A DNA stretch of 64,000 nucleotides from Piscicola geometra (taxonomy: Eukaryota > Annelida > Clitellata > Hirudinida > Piscicolidae): contig CALSEQ010000033.1 of assembly GCA_943735955.1 (NCBI GenBank), positions 1,147,001-1,211,000 on the forward strand, read 5' to 3'. Positions 15,540 to 32,100 of this stretch are shown here, one piece after another. Position numbers and translations under genes: made by a program. Below the pieces are notes generated by a model. It saw only the letters and a program-made list of their open reading frames with translations. It ran no database searches and was not told where the DNA came from. The first letter of the stretch is position 1. The number at the start of each line of letters is the position of its first letter.

Positions 15540-16622
15540 ATGCAATATATGTAAATATGCAATATATGTAAATATGCAATATATGTAAATATGCAATAAA
15601 TGTAAATATGCAAATATGCAATATATGCAAATATGCAATATATGCAAATATGCAAAATATGTAAATATGCAATATATGTAAATATGCAATATATGTAAAT
15701 ATGCAATATATGTAAATATGCAATATATGTAAATATGCAATATATGTAAATATGCAATATATGTAAATATGCAATATATGTAAATATGCAATATATGTAA
15801 ATATGCAAATATGCAATATATGCAAATATGCAATATATGCAAAACTGCAATATATGTAAATATGCAATATTTGTAAATATGCAATATATGTAAATATGCA
15901 ATATAAGTAAATATGCAATATACGTAAATATGCAATATATGTAAATATGCAAATATGCAATATATGCAAATATGCAATATATGCAAATAGGCAATATATG
16001 TAAATAGGCAATATATGTAAATATGCAATATATGTAAATATGCAAAATATGTAAATATGCAATATATGTAAATATGCAATATATGTAAATATGCAATATA
16101 TGTAAATATGCAAATATGCAATATATGCAAATATGCAATATATGCAAATATGCAATATATGTAAATATGCAATATATGTAAATATGCAATATATGTAAAT
16201 ATGCAGTATATGTAAATATGCAATATATGTAAATATGCAATATATGTAAAGATGCAATATATGTAAATATGCAATATATGTAAATATGCAATATATGTAA
16301 ATATGCAATATATGTAAATATGCAATATATGTAAAGATGCAATATATGTAAATATGCAATATATGTAAATATGCAATATATGTAAATATGCAATATATGT
16401 AAATATGCAATATATGTTTATATGCAATATATGTAAATATGCAATATATTTAAATATGCAATATATGTAAATATGCAAATATGCAATATATGCGAATATG
16501 CAATATATGCAAATATGCAATATATGTAAATATGCAATATATGTAAATATGCAATAGATGTAAATATGCAATATATGTAAATATGCAATATATGTAAATA
16601 TGCAATATATGTAAATATGCAA
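14164..16622 (-). other. Longest open frames; not a gene
   Basis: The longest stop-free stretches on the - strand lie here (780 codons at 14280-16622 and 748 codons at 14164-16410, in overlapping frames). They translate as a 17-residue cycle, YIYCIFTYIAYLHILHI, which is three monomers (51 bp). The reverse-complemented consensus has no stop codon, and because 17 is not a multiple of 3 all three frames spell the same cycle. Openness is therefore automatic. Frames end only where variants such as GCAATTAATG, GTTAATATGC or GCTATATATG create TAA or TAG. The consensus has no ATG on this strand, so the apparent starts are TTG or GTG. I do not call a coding sequence here or anywhere in the window. Confidence 0.93.
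14881..16304. repeat. Perfectly abutting 712-bp tandem duplication
   Basis: Copy 1 is 14881-15592 and copy 2 is 15593-16304. Paired markers are GCAATAAATG 14881/15593, GCAAAACTGC 15127/15839, GCAGTATATG 15491/16203 and GTAAAGATGC 15535/16247. The second copy begins exactly where the first ends. Only isolated differences are seen, for example GCAGTATATG at 15474 against the consensus at 16186. 712 = 17x40 + 8x4. A third, single copy lies at about 2696-3354. Confidence 0.82.
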
Positions 16623-19600
16623 TATATGTAAATATGCAATATATGTAAATATGCATTATATGTAAATATGCAAATATGCAATATATGCAAATATGCAATA
16701 TATGCAAATATGCAATATATGTAAATATGCAATATATGTAAATATGCAATATATGTAAATATGCAATATATGTAAATATGCAATATATGTAAATATGCAA
16801 TATATGTAAATATGCAATATATGTAAATATGCAATATATGTAAATATGCAAATATGCAATATATGCAAATATGCAATATAAGCAAATCCGCAATATATGT
16901 AAATATGCAATATATGTAAATATGCAAATATGCAATATATGTAAATATGCAATATATGCAAATATGCAATATATGTAAATATGCAATATATGTAAATATG
17001 CAATATATGTAAATATGCAATATATGTAAAAATGCAATATATGTAAATATGCAATATATGTAAACTTGCAATATATGTAAATATGCAAGATATGTAAATA
17101 TGCAATATATGTAAATATGCAATATATGTAAATATGCAATATATGTAAATATGCAATATATGTAAATATGCAATATATGCAAATATGCAATATATGTAAA
17201 TATGCAATATATGTAATTATGCAATATATGTAAATATGCAATATATGTAAATATGCAATTAATGTAAATAAGCAATATATGTAAATATGCAATTTATGTA
17301 AATATGCAATATATGTAAATATGCAAGTATGCAATATATGCAAATATGCAATATATGCGAATATGCAATATATGTTAATATGCTATAAATGTAAATATGC
17401 AATATATGTAAATATTCAATATATGTAAATATGCAATATATGTAAATATGCAATATACGTAAACATGCAATATATGTAAATATGCAAATATGCAATATAT
17501 GCAAATATGCAATATATGCAAATAAGCAATATATGTAAATATGCAATATATGTAAATATGCAATATATGTAAATATGCAATATATGTAAATATGCAATAT
17601 ATGTAAATATGCAATATATGCAAATATGCAATATATGTAAATATGCAATATATGTAAATATGCAATATATGTAAATATGCAATATATGTAAATATGCAAT
17701 ATATGTAAATATGCAATATATGTAAATATACAATATATGTAAATATGCAATATATGTAAATATGCAATATATGTAAATATGCAATATATGTAAATATGCA
17801 ATATACGTAAATATGCAATATATGTAAATATGCAAATATGCAATATATGCAAATATGCAATATATGCAAATAAGCAATATATGTAAATATGCAATATATG
17901 TAAATATGCAATATATGTCAATATGCAATATATGTAAATATGCAATATATGTAAATATGCAATATATGTAAATATGCAATATATGTAAATATGCAATATA
18001 TGTAAATATGCAAATATGCAATATATGCAAATATGCAATATATGCAAAAATGCAATATATGTAAATATGCAATATATGTAAATATGCAATATATGTAAAT
18101 ATGCAATATATGTAAATATGCAATATATGTAAATATGCAATATATGTAAATATGCAATATATGTAAATAAGCAATCAATGTAAATATGCAATATATGTAA
18201 ATATGCAAATATGCAATATATGCAAATATGCAATATATGCAAATATGCAATATATGCAAAACTGCAATATATGTAAATATGCAATATTTGTAAATATGCA
18301 ATATATGTAAATATGCAATATATGTAAATATGCAATATACGTAAATATGCAATATATGTAAATATGCAATTATGCAATATATGCAAATATGCAATATATG
18401 CAAATAGGCAATATATGTAAATAGGCAATATATGTAAATATGCAATATATGTAAATATGCAATATATGTAAATATGCAATATATGTAAATATGCAATATA
18501 TGTAAATATGCAATATATGTAAATATGCAAATATGCAATATATGCAAATATGCAATATATGCAAATATGCAATATATGTAAATATGCAATATATGTAAAT
18601 ATGCAATATATGTAAATATGCAATATATGTAAATATGCAATATATGTAAATATGCAATATATGTAAAGATGCAATATATGTAAATATGCAATATATGTAA
18701 ATATGCAATAAATGTAAATATGCAATATATGTAAATATGCAATATATGTAAAGATGCAATATATGTAAATATGCAATATATGTAAATATGCAATATATGT
18801 AAATATGCAATATATGTAAATATGCAATATATGTTAATATGCAATATATGTAAATATGCAATATATTTAAATATGCAACATATGTAAATATGCAAATATG
18901 CAATATATGCAAATATGCAATATATGCAAATATGCAATATATGTAAATATGCAATATATGTAAATATGCAATAGATGTAAATATGCAATATATGTAAATA
19001 TGCAATATATGTAAATATGCAATATATGTAAATATGCAATATATGTAAATATGCAATATATGTAAATATGCAATATATGTAAATATGCATTATATGTAAA
19101 TATGCAAATATGCAATATATGCAAATATGCAATGTATGCAAATATGCAATATCTGTAAATATGCAATATATGTAAATATGCAATATATGTAAATATGCAA
19201 TATATGTAAATATGCAATATATGTAAATATGCAATATATGTAAATATGCAATATATGTAAATATGCAATATATGTAAATATGCAAATATGCAATATATGC
19301 AAATATGCAATATAAGCAAATATGCAATATATGTAAATATGCAATTTATGTAAATCTGCAAATATGCAATATATGTAAATATGCAATATATGCAAATATG
19401 CAATATATGTAACTATGCAATATATGTAAATATGCAATATATGTAAATATGCAATATATGTAAAAATGCAGTATATGTAAATATGCAATATATGTAAATA
19501 TGCAATATATGTAAATATGCAAGATATGTAAATATGCAATATATGTAAATATGCAATATATGTAAATATGCAATATATGTAAATATGCAATATATGTAAA

Positions 19601-19899
19601 TATGCAATATACGTAAATATGCAATATATGTAAATATGCAAATATGCAATATATGCAAATATGCAATATATGCAAATAAGCAATATATGTAAATATGCAA
19701 TATATGCAAATATGCAATATATGTAACTATGCAATATATGTAAATATGCAATATATGTAAATATGCAATATATGTAAAAATGCAGTATATGTAAATATGC
19801 AATATATGTAAATATGCAATATATGTAAATATGCAAGATATGTAAATATGCAATATATGTAAATATGCAATATATGTAAATATGCAATATATGTAAATA

Positions 19900-22800
19900 C
19901 GCAATATATGTAAATATGCAATATATGCAAATATGCAATATATGTAAATATGCAATATATGTAAATATGCAATATATGTAAATATGCAATATATGTAAAT
20001 ATGCAAGATATGTAAATATGCAATATATGTAAATATGCAATATATGTAAATATGCAATATTTGTAAATATGCAATTAATGTAAATAAGCAATATATGTAA
20101 ATATGCAATTTATGTAAATATGCAATATATGTAAATATGCTATATATGTAAATATTCAATATATGTAAATATGCAATATATGTAAATATGCAATATACGT
20201 AAATATGCAATATATTTAAATATGCAAATATGCAATATATGCAAATATGCAATATATGCAAATAAGCAATATATGTAAATATGCACTATATGTAATTATG
20301 CAATATATGTAAATATGCAATATATGTAAATATGCAATATATGTAAATATGCAATATATGCAAATATGCAATATATGTAAATATGCAATATATGTAAATA
20401 TGCAATATATGTGAATATGCAATATATGTAAATATGCAATATATGTAAATATGCAATATATGTAAATATGCAATATATGTAAATATGCAATATATGTAAA
20501 TATGCAATTAATGTAAATAAGCAATATATGTAAATATGCAATATATGTAAATATGCAATATATGTAAATATGCAAGTATGCAATATATGCAAATATGCAA
20601 TATATGCAAATATGCAATATATGTTAATATGCTATATATGTAATTATGCAATATATGTAAATATTCAATATATGTAAATATGCAATATATGTAAATATGC
20701 AATATACGTAAATATGCAATATATGTAAATATGCAAATATGCAATATATGCAAATATGCAATATATGCAAATAAGCAATATATGTAAATATGCAATATAT
20801 GTAAATATGCAATATATGTAAATATGCAATATATGTAAATATGCAATATATGTAAAAATGCAATATATGTAAATATGCAATATATGTAAATATGCAAATA
20901 TGCAATATATGCAAAAATGCAATATATGCAAATATGCAATATATGTAAATATGCAATATATGTAAATATGCAATATATGTAAATATGCAATATATGTAAA
21001 GATGCAATATATGTAAATATGCAATATATGTAAATATGCAATATATGCAAATATGCAATATATGTAAAAATGCAATATATGTAAATATGCAATATATGTA
21101 AATATGCAATATATGTAAATATGCAATATATGTAAATATGCAATTAATGTAAATAAGCAATATATGTAAATATGCAATATATGTAAATATGCAATATATG
21201 TAAATATGCAAGTATGCAATATATGCAAATATGCAATATATGCAAATATGCAATATATGTTAATATGCTATATATGTAAATATGCAATATATGTAAATAT
21301 TCGATATATGTAAATATGCAATATATGTAAATATGCAAAATACGTAAATATGCAATATATGTAAAAATGCAAATATGCAATATATGCAATATATGCAAAT
21401 AAGCAATATATGTAAATATGCAATATATGTAAATATGCAATATATGTAAATATGCAATATATGTAAATATGCAATATATGTAAAAATGCAATATATGAAA
21501 ATATGCAATATATGTAAATATGCAAATATGCAATATATGCAAATAAGCAATATATGCAAATATGCAATATATGTAAATATGCAATATATGTAAATATGCA
21601 ATATATGTAAATATGCAATATATGTAAAGATGCAATATATGTAAATATGCAATATATGTAAATATGCAATATATGTAAATATGCAATATATGTAAATATG
21701 CAGTATATTTAAAGATGCAATATATGTAAATATGCAATATATGTAAATATGCAATACATGTAAATATGCAATATATGTAAATATGCAATATATGTTAATA
21801 TGCAATATATGTAAATATGCAATATATTCAAATATGCAATACATGTAAATATGCAAATATGCAATATATGCAAATATGCAATATATGCAAATATGCAATA
21901 TATGTAAATATGCAAATATGCAATATATGCAAATATGCAATATATGCAAATAAGCAATATATGTAAATATGCAATATATGTAAATATGCAATATATGTAA
22001 ATATGCAATATATGTAAATATGCAATATATGTAAAAATGCAATATATGAAAATATGCAATATATGTAAATATGCAAATATGCAATATATGCAATATATGT
22101 AAATATGCAAGATATGTAAATATGCAATATATGTAAATATGCAATATATGTAAATATGCAATATTTGTAAATATGCAATTAATGTAAATAAGCAATATAT
22201 GTAAATATGCAATTTATGTAAATATGCAATATATGTAAATATGCTATATATGTAAATATTCAATATATGTAAATATGCAATATATGTAAAAATGCAGTAT
22301 ATGTAAATATGCAATATATGTAAATATGCAATCTATGTAAATATGCAAGATATGTAAATATGCAATATATGTAAATATTCAATATATGTAAATATGCAAT
22401 ATATGTAAATATGCAATATATGTAAATATGCAATATATGCAAATATGCAATATATGTAAATATGCAATATATGTAAATATGCAATATATGTAAATATGCA
22501 ATATATGTAAATATGCAAGATATGTAAATATGCAATATATGTAAATATGCAATATATGTAAATATGCAATATTTGTAAATATGCAATTAATGTAAATAAG
22601 CAATATATGTAAATATGCAATTTATGTAAATATGCAATATATGTAAATATGCTATATATGTAAATATTCAATATATGTAAATATGCAATATATGTAAATA
22701 TGCAATATACGTAAATATGCAATATATTTAAATATGCAAATATGCAATATATGCAAATATGCAATATATGCAAATAAGCAATATATGTAAATATGCACTA

Positions 22801-23890
22801 TATGTAATTATGCAATATATGTAAATATGCAATATATGTAAATATGCAATATATGTAAATATGCAATATATGCAAATATGCAATATATGTAAATATGCAA
22901 TATATGTAAATATGCAATATATGTGAATATGCAATATATGTAAATATGCAATATATGTAAATATGCAATATATGTAAATATGCAATATATGTAAATATGC
23001 AATATATGTAAATATGCAATTAATGTAAATAAGCAATATATGTAAATATGCAATATATGTAAATATGCAATATATGTAAATATGCAAGTATGCAATATAT
23101 GCAAATATGCAATATATGCAAATATGCAATATATGTTAATATGCTATATATGTAAATATGCAATATATGTAAATATTCAATATATGTAAATATGCAATAT
23201 ATGTAAATATGCAATATACGTAAATATGCAATTTATGTAAATATGCAAATATGCAATATATGCAAATATGCAATATATGCAAATAAGCAATATATGTAAA
23301 TATGCAATATATGTAAATATGCAATATATGTAAATATGCAATATATGTAAATATGCAATATATGTAAAAATGCAATATATGTAAATATGCAATATATGTA
23401 AATATGCAAATATGCAATATATGCAAAAATGCAATATATGCAAATATGCAATATATGTAAATATGCAATATATGTAAATATGCAATATATGTAAATATGC
23501 AATATATGTAAAGATGCAATATATGTAAATATGCAATATATGTAAATATGCAATATATGCAAATATGCAATATATGTAAAAATGCAATATATGTAAATAT
23601 GCAAAATATGTAAATATGCAATATATGTAAATATGCAATATATGTAAATATGCAATTAATGTAAATAAGCAATATATGTAAATATGCAATATATGTAAAT
23701 ATGCAATATATGTAAATATGCAAGTATGCAATATATGCAAATATGCAATATATGCAAATATGCAATATATGTTAATATGCTATATATGTAAATATGCAAT
23801 ATATGTAAATATTCAATATATGTAAATATGCAATATATGTAAATATGCAATATACGTAAATATGCAATATATGTAAAAATGCAAATATGC
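19900..23890. repeat. 2512-bp duplication, copies 19.90-21.38 and 22.41-23.89 kb
   Basis: Paired markers are the C-form unit 19927/22439, GCAAGATATG 20003/22515, and GCAATTAATG 20073/22585, 20506/23018 and 21142/23654. Both copies carry the same 76-bp internal deletion after the first GCAATTAATG. They differ by single bases, for example TCGATATATG at 21301 against TCAATATATG at 23813, and by an 8-bp deletion at about 21385. Confidence 0.8.
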
Positions 23891-25239
23891 AATATATGCA
23901 AATATGCAATATATGCAAATAAGCAATATATGTAAATATGCAATATATGTAAATATGCAATATATGTAAAGATGCAATATATGTAAATATGCAATATATG
24001 TAAAAATGCAATATATGAAAATATGCAATATATGTAAATATGCAAATATGCAATATATGCAAATAAGCAATATATTCAAATATGCAATATATGTAAATAT
24101 GCAATATATGTAAATATGCAATATATGTAAATATGCAATATACGTAAATATGCAATATATGTAAATATGCAAATATGCAATATATGCAAATATGCAATAT
24201 ATGCAAATAAGCAATATATGTAAATATGCAATATATGTAAATATGCAATATATGTAAATATGCAATATATGTAAATATGCAATATATGTAAAAATGCAAT
24301 ATATGTAAATATGCAATATATGTAAATATGCAAATATGCAATATATGCAAAAATGCAATATATGCAAATATGCAATATATGTAAATATGCAATATATGTA
24401 AATATGCAATATATGTAAATATGCAATATATGTAAAGATGCAATATATGTAAATATGCAATATATGTAAATATGCAATATATGCAAATATGCAATATATG
24501 TAAAAATGCAATATATGTAAATATGCAATATATGTAAATATGCAATATATGTAAATATGCAATATATGTAAATATGCAATTAATGTAAATAAGCAATATA
24601 TGTAAATATGCAATATATGTAAATATGCAATATATGTAAATATGCAAGTATGCAATATATGCAAATATGCAATATATGCAAATATGCAATATATGTTAAT
24701 ATGCTATATATGTAAATATGCAATATATGTAAATATTCAATATATGTAAATATGCAATATATGTAAATATGCAATATACGTAAATATGCAATATATGTAA
24801 AAATGCAAATATGCAATATATGCAAATATGCAATATATGCAAATAAGCAATATATGTAAATATGCAATATACGTAAATATGCAATATATGTAAATATGCA
24901 AATATGCAATATATGCAAATATGCAATATATGCAAATAAGCAATATATGTAAATATGCAATATATGTAAATATGCAATATATGTAAATATGCAATATATG
25001 TAAATATGCAATATATGTAAAAATGCAATATATGTAAATATGCAATATATGTAAATATGCAAATATGCAATATATGCAAATATGCAATATATGCAAATAT
25101 GCAATATATGTAAATATGCAATATATGTAAATATGCAATATATGTAAATATGCAATATATGTAAAGATGCAATATATGTAAATATGCATTATATGTAAAT
25201 ATGCAATATATGTAAATATGCAATATATGTAAATATGCA

Positions 25240-26330
25240 ATATATTTAAAGATGCAATATATGTAAATATGCAATATATGTAAATATGCAATATATGTAA
25301 GTATGCAATATATGTAAATATGCAATATATGTTAATATGCAATATATGTAAATATGCAATATATTCAAATATGCAAAATATGTAAATATGCAAATATGCA
25401 ATATATGCAAATATGCAATATATGCAAATATGCAATATATGTAAATATGCAATATATGTAAATATGCAATAGATGTAAATATGCAATATATGTAAATATG
25501 CAATATATGTAAATATGCAATATATGTAAATATGCAATATATGTAAATATGCAATATATGTAAATATGCATTATATGTAAATATGCAAATATGCAATATA
25601 TGCAAATATGCAATACATGCAAATATGCAATATATGTAAATATGCAATATATGTAAATATGCAATATATGTAAATATGCAATATATGTAAATATGCAATA
25701 TATGTAAATATGCAATCTATGTAAATATGCAATATATGTAAATATGCAATATATGTAAATATGCAAATATGCAATATATGCAAATATGCAATTTATGCAA
25801 ATATGCAATATATGTAAATATGCAATATATGTAAATATGCAAACATGCAATATATGCAAATATGCAATATATGCAAATATGCAATATATGTAAATATGCA
25901 ATATATGTAAATATGCAATATATGTAAATATGCAATATATGTAAAAATGCAATATATGTAAATATGCAATATATGTAAATATGCAATATATGTAAATATG
26001 CAAGATATGTAAATATGCAATATATGTAAATATGCAATATATGTAAATTTGCAATATATGTAAATATGCAATATATGTAAATATGCAATATATGCAAATA
26101 TGCAATATATGTGAATATGCAATATATGTAAATATGCAATATATGTAAATATGCAATATATGTAAATATGCAAGATATGTAAATATGCAATATATGTAAA
26201 TATGCAATATATGTAAATATGCAATATATGTAAATATGCAATTAATGTAAATAAGCAATATATGTAAATATGCAATTTATGTAAATATGCAATATATGTA
26301 AATATGCAAGTATGCAATATATGCAAATAT
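25240..26330. repeat. HOR copy A of a 1.1-kb block
   Basis: This is the first of four full copies of one block (others at 27383-28463, 31861-32941 and 34804-35884). Ordered markers are a GTTAATATGC unit, AATATATTCAAATATGC, GCAATAGATG, GCATTATATG, GCAATACATGC, GCAATCTATG (25712), GCAATTTATGC and two GCAAGATATG units. Private variants are GCAAACATGC near 25850, GTAAATTTGC near 26043 and a GCAAAATATG near 25373. The copy at 31861 shares all three. Confidence 0.8.
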
Positions 26331-27374
26331 GCAATATATGCAAATATGCAATATATGTTAATATGCTATATATGTAAATATGCAATATATGTAAATATTC
26401 AATATATGTAAATATTCAATATATGTAAATATGCAATATATGTAAATATGCAATATACGTAAATATGCAATATATGTAAAAATGCAAATATGCAATATAT
26501 GCAAATATGCAATATATGCAAATAAGCAATATATGTAAATATGCAATATATGTAAATATGCAATATATGTAAATATGCAATATATGTAAATATGCAATAT
26601 ATGTAAAAATGCAATATATGAAAATATGCAATATATGTAAATATGCAAATATGCAATATATGCAAATAAGCAATATATGCAAATATGCAATATATGTAAA
26701 TATGCAATATATGTAAATATGCAATATATGTAAATATGCAATATATGTAAAGATGCAATATATGTAAATATGCAATATATGTAAATATGCAATATATGTA
26801 AATATGCAATATATGTAAATATGCAGTATATTTAAAGATGCAATATATGTAAATATGCAATATATGTAAATATGCAATATATGTAAATATGCAATATATG
26901 TAAATATGCAATATATGTTAATATGCAATATATGTAAATATGCATTATATTCAAATATGCAATATATGTAAATATGCAAATATGCAATATATGCAAATAT
27001 GCAATATATGCAAATATGCAATATATGTAAATATGCAAATATGCAATATATGCAAATATGCAATATATGCAAATAAGCAATATATGTAAATATGCAATAT
27101 ATGTAAATATGCAATATATGTAAATATGCAATATATGTAAATATGCAATGTATGTAAAAATGCAATATATGAAAATATGCAATATATGTAAATATGCAAA
27201 TATGCAATATATGCAAATAAGCAATATATGCAAATATGCAATATATGTAAATATGCAATATATGTAAATATGCAATATATGTAAATATGCAATATATGTA
27301 AAGATGCAATATATGTAAATATGCAATATATGTAAATATGCAATATATGTAAATATGCAATATATGTAAATATG

Positions 27375-28463
27375 CAGTATATTTAAAGATGCAATATATG
27401 TAAATATGCAATATATGTAAATATGCAATATATGTAAATATGCAATATATGTAAATATGCAATATATGTTAATATGCAATATATGTAAATATGCAATATA
27501 TTCAAATATGCAATATATGTAAATATGCAAATATGCAATATATGCAAATATGCAATATATGCAAATATGCAATATATGTAAATATGCAATATATGTAAAT
27601 ATGCAATAGATGTAAATATGCAATATATGTAAATATGCAATATATGTAAATATGCAATATATGTAAATATGCAATATATGTAAATATGCAATATATGTAA
27701 ATATGCATTATATGTAAATATGCAAATATGCAATATATGCAAATATGCAATACATGCAAATATGCAATATATGTAAATATGCAATATATGTAAATATGCA
27801 ATATATGTAAATATGCAATATATGTAAATATGCAATATATGTAAATATGCAATCTATGTAAATATGCAATATATGTAAATATGCAATATATGTAAATATG
27901 CAAATATGCAATATATGCAAATTTGCAATTTATGCAAATATGCAATATATGTAAATATGCAATATATGTAAATATGCAAATATGCAATATATGCAAATAT
28001 GCAATATATGCAAATATGCAATATATGTAAATATGCAATATATGTAAATATGCAATATATGTAAATATGCAATATATGTAAAAATGCAATATATGTAAAT
28101 ATGCAATATATGTAAATATGCAATATATGTAAATATGCAAGATATGTAAATATGCAATATATGTAAATATGCAATATATGTAAATATGCAATATATGTAA
28201 ATATGCAATATATGTAAATATGCAATATATGCAAATATGCAATATATGTGAATATGCAATATATGTAAATATGCAATATATGTAAATATGCAATATATGT
28301 AAATATGCAAGATATGTAAATATGCAATATATGTAAATATGCAATATATGTAAATATGCAATATATGTAAATATGCAATTAATGTAAATAAGCAATATAT
28401 GTAAATATGCAATTTATGTAAATATGCAATATATGTAAATATGCAAGTATGCAATATATGCAA
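27375..28463. repeat. HOR copy B of the 1.1-kb block
   Basis: This copy has the same marker order as copy A at +2137 bp (GCAATCTATG 25712/27849). It lacks copy A's private variants and carries its own GCAAATTTGCAATTTATG near 27918, which is also present in the partial copy near 29330. Confidence 0.8.
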
Positions 28464-29164
28464 ATATGCAATATATGCAAATATGCAATATATGTTAATA
28501 TGCTATATATGTAAATATGCAATATATGTAAATATTCAATATATGTAAATATGCAATATATGTAAATATGCAATATACGTAAATATGCAATATATGTAAA
28601 TATGCAAATATGCAATATATGCAAATTTGCAATATATGCAAATAAGCAATATATGTAAATATGCAATATATGTAAATATGCAATATATGTAAATATGCAA
28701 TATATGTAAATATGCAATATATGTAAATATGCAATATATGTTAATATGCAATATATGTAAATATGCAATATATTCAAATATGCAATATATGTAAATATGC
28801 AAATATGCAATATATGCAAATATGCAATATATGCAAATATGCAATATATGTAAATATGCAATATATGTAAATATGCAAATATGCAATATATGCAAATATG
28901 CAATATATGCAAATATGCAATATATGTAAATATGCAATATATGTAAATATGCAATATATGTAAATATGCAATATATGCAAATATGCAATATATGTAAATA
29001 TGCAATATATGTAAATATGCAATATATGTGAATATGCAATATATGTAAATATGCAATATATGTAAATATGCAATATATGTAAATATGCAATATATGTAAA
29101 TATGCAATATATGTAAATATGCAATTAATGTAAATAAGCAATATATGTAAATATGCAATATATG

Positions 29165-32100
29165 CAAATATGCAATATATGTAAATATGCAATATATGTA
29201 AATATGCAATATATGTAAATATGCAATATATGTAAATATGCAATATATGTAAATATGCAATCTATGTAAATATGCAATATATGTAAATATGCAATATATG
29301 TAAATATGCAAATATGCAATATATGCAAATTTGCAATTTATGCAAATATGCAATATATGTAAATATGCAATATATGTAAATATGCAAATATGCAATATAT
29401 GCAAATATGCAATATATGCAAATATGCAATATATGTAAATATGCAATATATGTAAATATGCAATATATGTAAATATGCAATATATGTAAAAATGCAATAT
29501 ATGTAAATATGCAATATATGTAAATATGCAATATATGTAAATATGCAAGATATGTAAATATGCAATATATGTAAATATGCAATATATGTAAATATGCAAT
29601 ATATGTAAATATGCAATATATGTAAATATGCAATATATGCAAATATGCAATATATGTGAATATGCAATATATGTAAATATGCAATATATGTAAATATGCA
29701 ATATATGTAAATATGCAAGATATGTAAATATGCAATATATGTAAATATGCAATATATGTAAATATGCAATATATGTAAATATGCAATTAATGTAAATAAG
29801 CAATATATGTAAATATGCAATTTATGTAAATATGCAATATATGTAAATATGCAAGTATGCAATATATGCAAATATGCAATATATGCAAATATGCAATATA
29901 TGTTAATATGCTATATATGTAAATATGCAATATATGTAAATATTCAATATATGTAAATATGCAATATATGTAAATATGCAATATACGTAAATATGCAATA
30001 TATGTAAATATGCAAATATGCAATATATGCAAATATGCAATATATGCAAATAAGCAATATATGTAAATATGCAATATATGTAAATATGCAATATATGTAA
30101 ATATGCAATATATGTAAATATGCAATATATGTAAATATGCAATATATGTTAATATGCAATATATGTAAATATGCAATATATTCAAATATGCAATATATGT
30201 AAATATGCAAATATGCAATATATGCAAATATGCAATATATGCAAATATGCAATATATGTAAATATGCAATATATGTAAATATGCAAATATGCAATATATG
30301 CAAATATGCAATATATGCAAATATGCAATATATGTAAATATGCAATATATGTAAATATGCAATATATGTAAATATGCAATATATGCAAATATGCAATATA
30401 TGTAAATATGCAATATATGTAAATATGCAATATATGTGAATATGCAATATATGTAAATATGCAATATATGTAAATATGCAATATATGTAAATATGCAATA
30501 TATGTAAATATGCAATATATGTAAATATGCAATTAATGTAAATAAGCAATATATGTAAATATGCAATATATGTAAATATGCAATATATGTAAATATGCAA
30601 GTATGCAATATATGCAAATATGCAATATATGCAAATATGCAATATATGTTAATATGCTATATATGTAAATATGCAATATATGTAAATATTCAATATATGT
30701 AAATATGCAATATATGTAAATATGCAATATACGTAAATATGCAATATATGTAAATATGCAAATATGCAATATATGCAAATATGCAATATATGCAAATAAG
30801 CAATATATGTAAATATGCAATATATGTAAATATGCAATATATGTAAATATGCAATATATGTAAATATGCAATATATGTAAAAATGCAATATATGTAAATA
30901 TGCAATATATGTAAATATGCAAATATGCAATATATGCAAATATGCAATATATGCAAATATGCAATATATGTAAATATGCAATATATGTAAATATGCAATA
31001 TATGTAAATATGCAATATATGTAAAGATGCAATATATGTAAATATGCAATATATGTAAATATGCAATAGATGTAAATATGCAGTATATGTAAATATGCAA
31101 TATATTTAAAGATGCAATATATGTAAATATGCAATATATGCAAATATGCAATATATGTAAATATGCAATATATGTAAATATGCAATAGATGTAAATATGC
31201 AATATATGTAAATATGCAATATATGTAAATATGCAATATATGTAAATATGCAATATATGTAAATATGCAATATATGTAAATATGCAATTAATGTAAATAA
31301 GCAATATATGTAAATATGCAATATATGTAAATATGCAATATATGTAAATATGCAAGTATGCAATATATGCAAATATGCAATATATGCAAATATGCAATAT
31401 ATGTTAATATGCTATATATGTAAATACGCAATATATGTAAATATTCAATATATGTAAATATGCAATATATGTAAATATGCAATATACGTAAATATGCAAT
31501 ATATGTAAATATGCAAATATGCAATATATGCAAATATGCAATATATGCAAATAAGCAATATATGTAAATATGCAATATATGTAAATATGCAATATATGTA
31601 AATATGCAATATATGTAAATATGCAATATATGTAAAAATGCAATATATGTAAATATGCAATATATGTAAATATGCAAATATGCAATATATGCAAATATGC
31701 AATATATGCAAATATGCAATATATGTAAATATGCAATATATGTAAATATGCAATATATGTAAATATGCAATATATGTAAAGATGCAATATATGTAAATAT
31801 GCATTATATGTAAATATGCAATATATGTAAATATGCAATATATGTAAATATGCAATATATTTAAAGATGCAATATATGTAAATATGCAATATATGTAAAT
31901 ATGCAATATATGTAAGTATGCAATATATGTAAATATGCAATATATGTTAATATGCAATATATGTAAATATGCAATATATTCAAATATGCAAAATATGTAA
32001 ATATGCAAATATGCAATATATGCAAATATGCAATATATGCAAATATGCAATATATGTAAATATGCAATATATGTAAATATGCAATAGATGTAAATATGCA

